A stretch of DNA of 64,000 nt from Anaerorhabdus sp964386325 (GTDB taxonomy: Bacteria; Bacillota_I; Bacilli_A; Erysipelotrichales; Erysipelotrichaceae). Position 1 is the stretch's first letter; every line of letters starts with the position of its first letter. The notes under the pieces are model-generated. The model was not told the DNA's origin. It searched no databases and saw only the letters and a program-made list of their open reading frames with translations. Of this stretch, positions 60,328-64,000 are shown one piece after another. The DNA is taken from assembly GCA_964386325.1 (NCBI GenBank), contig CAYLQY010000016.1:1-64000 (forward strand). Reading direction: 5' to 3'. Made by a program: the position numbers and the translations under genes.

Positions 60328-61080
60328 TTATAAGTCTATTTCTAAACCTACTGGACAATGATCTGAACCCATTATTTCCTGGTAAATTCGTGCTTCTTGA
60401 ATCTTTTTCTCAAGCGATTTTGATGTGATAAAGTAATCAATTCTCCATCCAACATTCTTTTCTCTTGAATTAAAACGATATGACCACCAAGAATAAGCAA
60501 TTTCTTCAGGGTAAATTGTTCTAAATGTATCTAAAAAACCAGCAGACAGTAAAACTGTCATTTTTTCTCTTTCTTCATCAGAGAATCCAGGATTTCGACG
60601 ATTCGTCTTTGGATTTTTCAAATCTATCTCTTGATGGGCAACATTTAAGTCTCCACAATAAACAACCGGTTTCTTCTTATTAAGTTCTAACAAATGATTG
60701 CGTAGTTCATCTTCCCACTCCATACGGTATGATAAACGTGCTAGTTCTTCCTTCGAATTAGGTACATATGCATTCACTAAATAGAACTTTTCAAATTCAA
60801 GCGTTAACACTCGCCCTTCGTCATTAAAAACATCTTTACCAAAATCAGTTTGAACAGAAAGTGGTTTAACTTTTGTGAATACAGCTGTTCCAGAATATCC
60901 TTTTCTTTCAGCACTATGCCAAAATTGATGATAACCTTCAAGTTCTAATTCAATTTGATGAGGTTGAAGCTTTGTTTCTTGTAGACAAAAGATGTCGGCA
61001 TTTTCTTGTTTGAAAAAATCTAAGAAACCTTTGGTAATACAAGCTCTTAACCCATTAACATTCCAAGAGATTAATTTCAT
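60328..61080 (-). CDS. xth: exodeoxyribonuclease III (ExoA/XthA family)
   Basis: 250 residues: KLISWNVNGLRA start, FCLQETKL with the metal Glu, GYSGTAVFTK, VNAYVPNS, CGDLNVAHQEIDLKNPKTNRRNPGFSDEER, the catalytic YSWWSYRFNSREKNVGWRIDYF and GSDHCPVGLEI at the end. AP endonuclease/3'-exonuclease of base excision repair, a functional partner of MutY encoded elsewhere in the window. Starts within the last four bases of the M24 gene. Confidence 0.97.
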   Translation of the reverse strand: MKLISWNVNGLRACITKGFLDFFKQENADIFCLQETKLQPHQIELELEGYHQFWHSAERKGYSGTAVFTKVKPLSVQTDFGKDVFNDEGRVLTLEFEKFYLVNAYVPNSKEELARLSYRMEWEDELRNHLLELNKKKPVVYCGDLNVAHQEIDLKNPKTNRRNPGFSDEEREKMTVLLSAGFLDTFRTIYPEEIAYSWWSYRFNSREKNVGWRIDYFITSKSLEKKIQEARIYQEIMGSDHCPVGLEIDL

Positions 61081-62876
61081 ACCTTTTTAATCTTTCTTGT
61101 TTGAATTTTTAACCAAGTTCTTTCTTTTTGTGTTAAATAAGGGCTAATTTTTGAATATACTTCGGCATGATATTGATTTAATACTTCTATTTCATCATCC
61201 AACATATCTTCTGGACGAACTGCATCTAAATCAATAGGTGCTAATGTAATTGTATCGAAATGCATAAATTGTCCGTATGTATTTTTCTTACCTTTTTGTA
61301 CAAGTAATTCATTTTCAATACGAATACCTAGTTTATTTGGAAGATAAATACCTGGTTCATCTGTAACTACCATTCCTTCTTCTAATGGAACAATCGCAAA
61401 ACCAGTTCCTGTATTTGACCAACGAATACCGTGAGGTCCTTCATGTACGCCTAATACAAATCCAACACCATGTCCTGTTCCGCATTGGTAATCCAAATCT
61501 AAATCCCATACTGGTCCTCTTGCAAGAATATCAAGCGATGCTCCTGTACAACCGTATAAGAAGTTTGCGCTACTTAAACGAAGCATACTTCTTAATACTG
61601 CAGTATAGTATGTTTTCACTTCTTCACTCACTGCACCAAGGACAATAGTACGTGTTATATCTGTAGTTCCTTCTAAATATTGTCCTCCTGAATCAACCAA
61701 CAACATTCCTTCATTTTTAAGAACCGCAAAGTTATCTTCAGTAGCACTGTAATGCATCATTGCCGCATTTGGTCCATACGCTGCAATTGTTCCAAAACTC
61801 GCTTCAATATGATTTTCTTGTGCTTGGCGAAGTTCACGTAATTTCGCCGCTGCACTAAGTTCAGTAATTTCAATTTTGCCAATATTATTCTTTAACCAAT
61901 AAATAAATTTTGTAACTGCCACACCATCTTTGATATGTGAATAACGAATATTTTTGATTTCTGTTTTATTCTTAACAGCACGGTACATAACAATAGGACT
62001 CTTCTCATCAATGATCGTACAAGAATTATCAATTTGTTTTTTATAATATGAAGTAAGCACTGTAGAATCAATCCATATTTTCTTGTTAGTGTAATTAGAA
62101 AGTTCACTACCTAAGTCAAAATATCCTTTGATAGATACTTTAGCACTTGAAAGTTTCTTACAAATATCTGCTGATAATTTTTTCCTGTCCACAAACAATG
62201 TTACTTTATTCTTTGTTACTGTCGCAAAAGCTAACACAACAGGTGTATCTTCAATATCATATCCTCTTAAGTTAAGTAACCAAGCCACATCTTCTAGAGA
62301 AGTTAATACGCAAACATCCGCATTTTTTTCTGCCATTGCATTTTGAACACGTTTAATCTTATCTTCAGTTTTTGCACCTGTGTATTTATCTTGAAGTAAA
62401 AATGCTGATTCTTGTGGTAATGCTGGTCTATCTTCCCAAATTTCATCAACTAAATCTTTATCTTCTTTTGTTTTACCACCTTTTTGTGCAATTAGTTTTT
62501 CGAAACAATCAACAGTACTTGCACTTACAACTTTACCATCAAAACCTAAAACACCATTTTCAGGAAGTTTTTCTTTGATAAACTCAGACACTGTTGGTAC
62601 TTTGTCTTGTCCCATTTTATATAATGTGATGCTTGAGCCTTTTAATTGTTTTTCTGCTTGCACAAAATAACGACCATCAGCCCATAAACCTGCTTCTTTC
62701 ATCGTTACCACAAGTGTACCTGCAGATCCTGTAAATCCAGACATAAAGCGTCTTGCTTTAAAATAATCTGGTAGGTATTCACTTTGATGATAATCAGCAG
62801 TCGGAACGTAATAAATATCAATTCCTTCCATTTTCATCAATTCCCTTAGTTTTGCTACTTTTTCTTTAACTATCAT
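61077..62876 (-). CDS. aminopeptidase P family protein (M24 Xaa-Pro peptidase)
   Basis: 599 residues in the long APP form: two creatinase-type N domains (about 5-150 and 160-310) and the M24 catalytic domain with LLVDSGGQYLEGTTDITRTI, GTGHGVGFVLGVHEGPHGI, VVTDEPGIYL and GIRIENELLV, supplying the two metal Asp, His and two Glu ligands. Cleaves N-terminal residues before proline. The ATG at 62876 follows GAGGTGAAT; the frame is open to 62948 without a ribosome site. First gene of a unit with exonuclease III. Confidence 0.94.
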   Translation of the reverse strand: MIVKEKVAKLRELMKMEGIDIYYVPTADYHQSEYLPDYFKARRFMSGFTGSAGTLVVTMKEAGLWADGRYFVQAEKQLKGSSITLYKMGQDKVPTVSEFIKEKLPENGVLGFDGKVVSASTVDCFEKLIAQKGGKTKEDKDLVDEIWEDRPALPQESAFLLQDKYTGAKTEDKIKRVQNAMAEKNADVCVLTSLEDVAWLLNLRGYDIEDTPVVLAFATVTKNKVTLFVDRKKLSADICKKLSSAKVSIKGYFDLGSELSNYTNKKIWIDSTVLTSYYKKQIDNSCTIIDEKSPIVMYRAVKNKTEIKNIRYSHIKDGVAVTKFIYWLKNNIGKIEITELSAAAKLRELRQAQENHIEASFGTIAAYGPNAAMMHYSATEDNFAVLKNEGMLLVDSGGQYLEGTTDITRTIVLGAVSEEVKTYYTAVLRSMLRLSSANFLYGCTGASLDILARGPVWDLDLDYQCGTGHGVGFVLGVHEGPHGIRWSNTGTGFAIVPLEEGMVVTDEPGIYLPNKLGIRIENELLVQKGKKNTYGQFMHFDTITLAPIDLDAVRPEDMLDDEIEVLNQYHAEVYSKISPYLTQKERTWLKIQTRKIKKV

Positions 62877-62933
62877 AGTATTCACCTCTTCATCTATTGT
62901 AACTGTTCTACACATTTTTTTAAAGCAATTAAA

Positions 62934-62962
62934 TTGACAAAAGGGCACTTTATCATTATTGT
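62934..62962 (+). promoter_or_regulatory. copA promoter
   Basis: -35 TTGACA (62934-62939), 17-base spacer, -10-like TATTGT (62957-62962). No CopY or CsoR operator is recognisable. Confidence 0.6.
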
Positions 62963-62986
62963 AAGAGGAGTTAAAGGAGGGAAAAG

Positions 62987-64000
62987 ATGAAGCAACAATT
63001 CAATATTAAAGGAATGACTTGTGCTGCATGTAGTTCAGCAATTGAACGAAAACTTAGTCACCTCGATGGCGTAAAGTCATGTCAAGTAAATTTACTCGCA
63101 AATAACATGACTGTTGAATACGATAACATTAGTGATAAAGATATTATTCATGCAGTTCAAGATGTTGGTTATGACGCTTTTCTTCCCAGTTCTGACCAAA
63201 AAGAAACCAATGAATATGCCAAGTTAGCTGATAAAATGAAGAAACGATTTATCCTTTCTCTCATCTTTACAGTTCCGTTATTCTATTTAGCAATGGGTCA
63301 CATGATGGGTTGGCCATTACCTGGAATTTTCCACACAAATCCTTTACTAAATGCCTTTACTCAACTCGCTTTAACAATCCCTGTCTTAATTATTAACCAT
63401 GAGTTCTTCACCCATGGTTTTAAAGCACTATTTAAATTGAATCCTAACATGGACTCACTTATTGCGATTGGATCTAGTGCTGCTGTTTTATATGGCTTGT
63501 ACGCAATTGTAAAGATAGTTATTGGTGTACAAACAGGTGATACTAAAATGGTTGAGATGTTCATTATGGATCTCTACTTTGAAACAAGTGCCATGATACT
63601 CACATTAATCACATTAGGTAAGTATCTAGAAATCAAATCAAAAGGTAAAACCTCTGAAGCCATTTCTAAATTAATAGATTTAGCTCCAAAAACAGCAATT
63701 GTTCTTAGAAACCATAAACAAGTTGAAATACCTATTGAAGAAGTACAACTTGGTGATACGTTATGTGTCAAACCAGGTCAAAGAATTCCAGTTGATGGAA
63801 CAGTTACAAAAGGATTTACTACAGTAGATGAATCAGCAATCACAGGTGAAAGCATCCCCGTTGAGAAATCAACAGGTTCTAAGGTTGTAGGGGCTACAAT
63901 TAATAAATCAGGATATTTTGAGTTTGAGGCTACCAAAATCGGTGAAAATACAACGCTTTCTCAAATCATTCGTTTGGTAGAAGAAGCCGCTAATTCAAAA
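62987..64000 (+). CDS. copA: copper-translocating P-type ATPase, 5' part
   Basis: Partial: 338 codons to the window edge. An N-terminal heavy-metal domain with GMTCAACSSAIER (CxxC) spans residues 1-68; four helices follow (about 85-215, with FTHGFKALFKLNPNMDSLIAIGSSAAVLYGLYA), then the actuator domain with PGQRIPVDGTV and the dephosphorylation loop DESAITGESIPVEK. The CPC motif, phosphorylation Asp and ATP-binding domain would lie beyond the end. Cu(I) export is expected from the family; not provable without the CPC helix. Ribosome site AAAGGAGG. Confidence 0.92.
   Translation, partial: MKQQFNIKGMTCAACSSAIERKLSHLDGVKSCQVNLLANNMTVEYDNISDKDIIHAVQDVGYDAFLPSSDQKETNEYAKLADKMKKRFILSLIFTVPLFYLAMGHMMGWPLPGIFHTNPLLNAFTQLALTIPVLIINHEFFTHGFKALFKLNPNMDSLIAIGSSAAVLYGLYAIVKIVIGVQTGDTKMVEMFIMDLYFETSAMILTLITLGKYLEIKSKGKTSEAISKLIDLAPKTAIVLRNHKQVEIPIEEVQLGDTLCVKPGQRIPVDGTVTKGFTTVDESAITGESIPVEKSTGSKVVGATINKSGYFEFEATKIGENTTLSQIIRLVEEAANSK

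Noticed and set aside
1..64000. CRISPR arrays, complete insertion sequences, prophage genes, rRNA operons
   Set aside because: No regularly spaced repeats, no transposase or integrase frames, no phage structural genes and no rRNA sequence were recognised.

Overview
The window is AT-rich DNA (roughly one-third G+C by eye) from a low-GC Gram-positive, probably anaerobic or fermentative, bacterium. Genes are tightly packed, with strong AGGAGG ribosome-binding sites, short operons with 1-8 base overlaps, lipoproteins with Gram-positive style lipoboxes, a CIRCE element, PepV, a CBS-type manganese pyrophosphatase, QueH instead of QueG, and glutamate decarboxylase acid resistance. The gene content suggests the Erysipelotrichia/Clostridia side of the Bacillota, but no single marker proves the genus; this is inference.

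Layout. 0.1-6.9 kb (minus strand): an RlmD-type rRNA methyltransferase behind a cell-surface O-acylation cassette (DUF4358 lipoprotein, MBOAT acyltransferase, DHHW protein), a small pyrophosphatase-like protein with an eroded metal site, and an operon of membrane protein, zinc-type ArsR sensor and FMN-dependent hydroxyacid oxidase. 6.9-9.8 kb (plus): the queuosine genes tgt-queA-queH. 9.8-11.3 kb: mgtE preceded by an unlisted 25-codon leader ORF. 11.4-17.7 kb: CBS-PPase, cyclophilin/YitT, membrane proteins, rlmA, DUF1801, DUF523, XRE regulator. 17.7-27.9 kb: htpG under a CIRCE element, a manganese-type CDF exporter, WYL regulator, mutY, sirtuin, polysaccharide deacetylase, LysR regulator divergent from a split chromate transporter pair. 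27.9-31 kb: an accessory patch with remnants, DUF3795, lipoproteins and MarR. 31-34.2 kb: a KdgT permease/SDR pair divergent from a PucR-type regulator. 34.3-44.4 kb: 5'-nucleotidase, methyltransferase, an aldo/keto reductase pair with a divergent MerR regulator, tRNA-Arg, DegV, YczE, and an EAL phosphodiesterase-GNAT-VanW operon. 44.6-47.5 kb: gadB-gadC. 47.5-55.7 kb: the most unusual part, with a 1.2-kb gene-free stretch, a MATE exporter behind a leader-peptide/terminator attenuator, and a permease-ATPase-permease ABC operon preceded by a 32-codon peptide gene. This ABC cassette is flanked on one side by an intact Met-rich DUF4396 gene and on the other by a decayed partial copy of the same gene. 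55.7-64 kb: tRNA-Thr, PPC protein, CaCA antiporter, CBS and HAD proteins, pepV, exonuclease III, M24 aminopeptidase, and the 5' part of a copper P-type ATPase running off the end.

Best candidates for something undescribed: (1) the MgtL-like leader peptide and SD-sequestering hairpin before mgtE; (2) the MATE attenuator; (3) the small peptide plus ABC exporter inserted between two copies of the DUF4396 locus. All database-type identifications here are recognition by eye, without searches.
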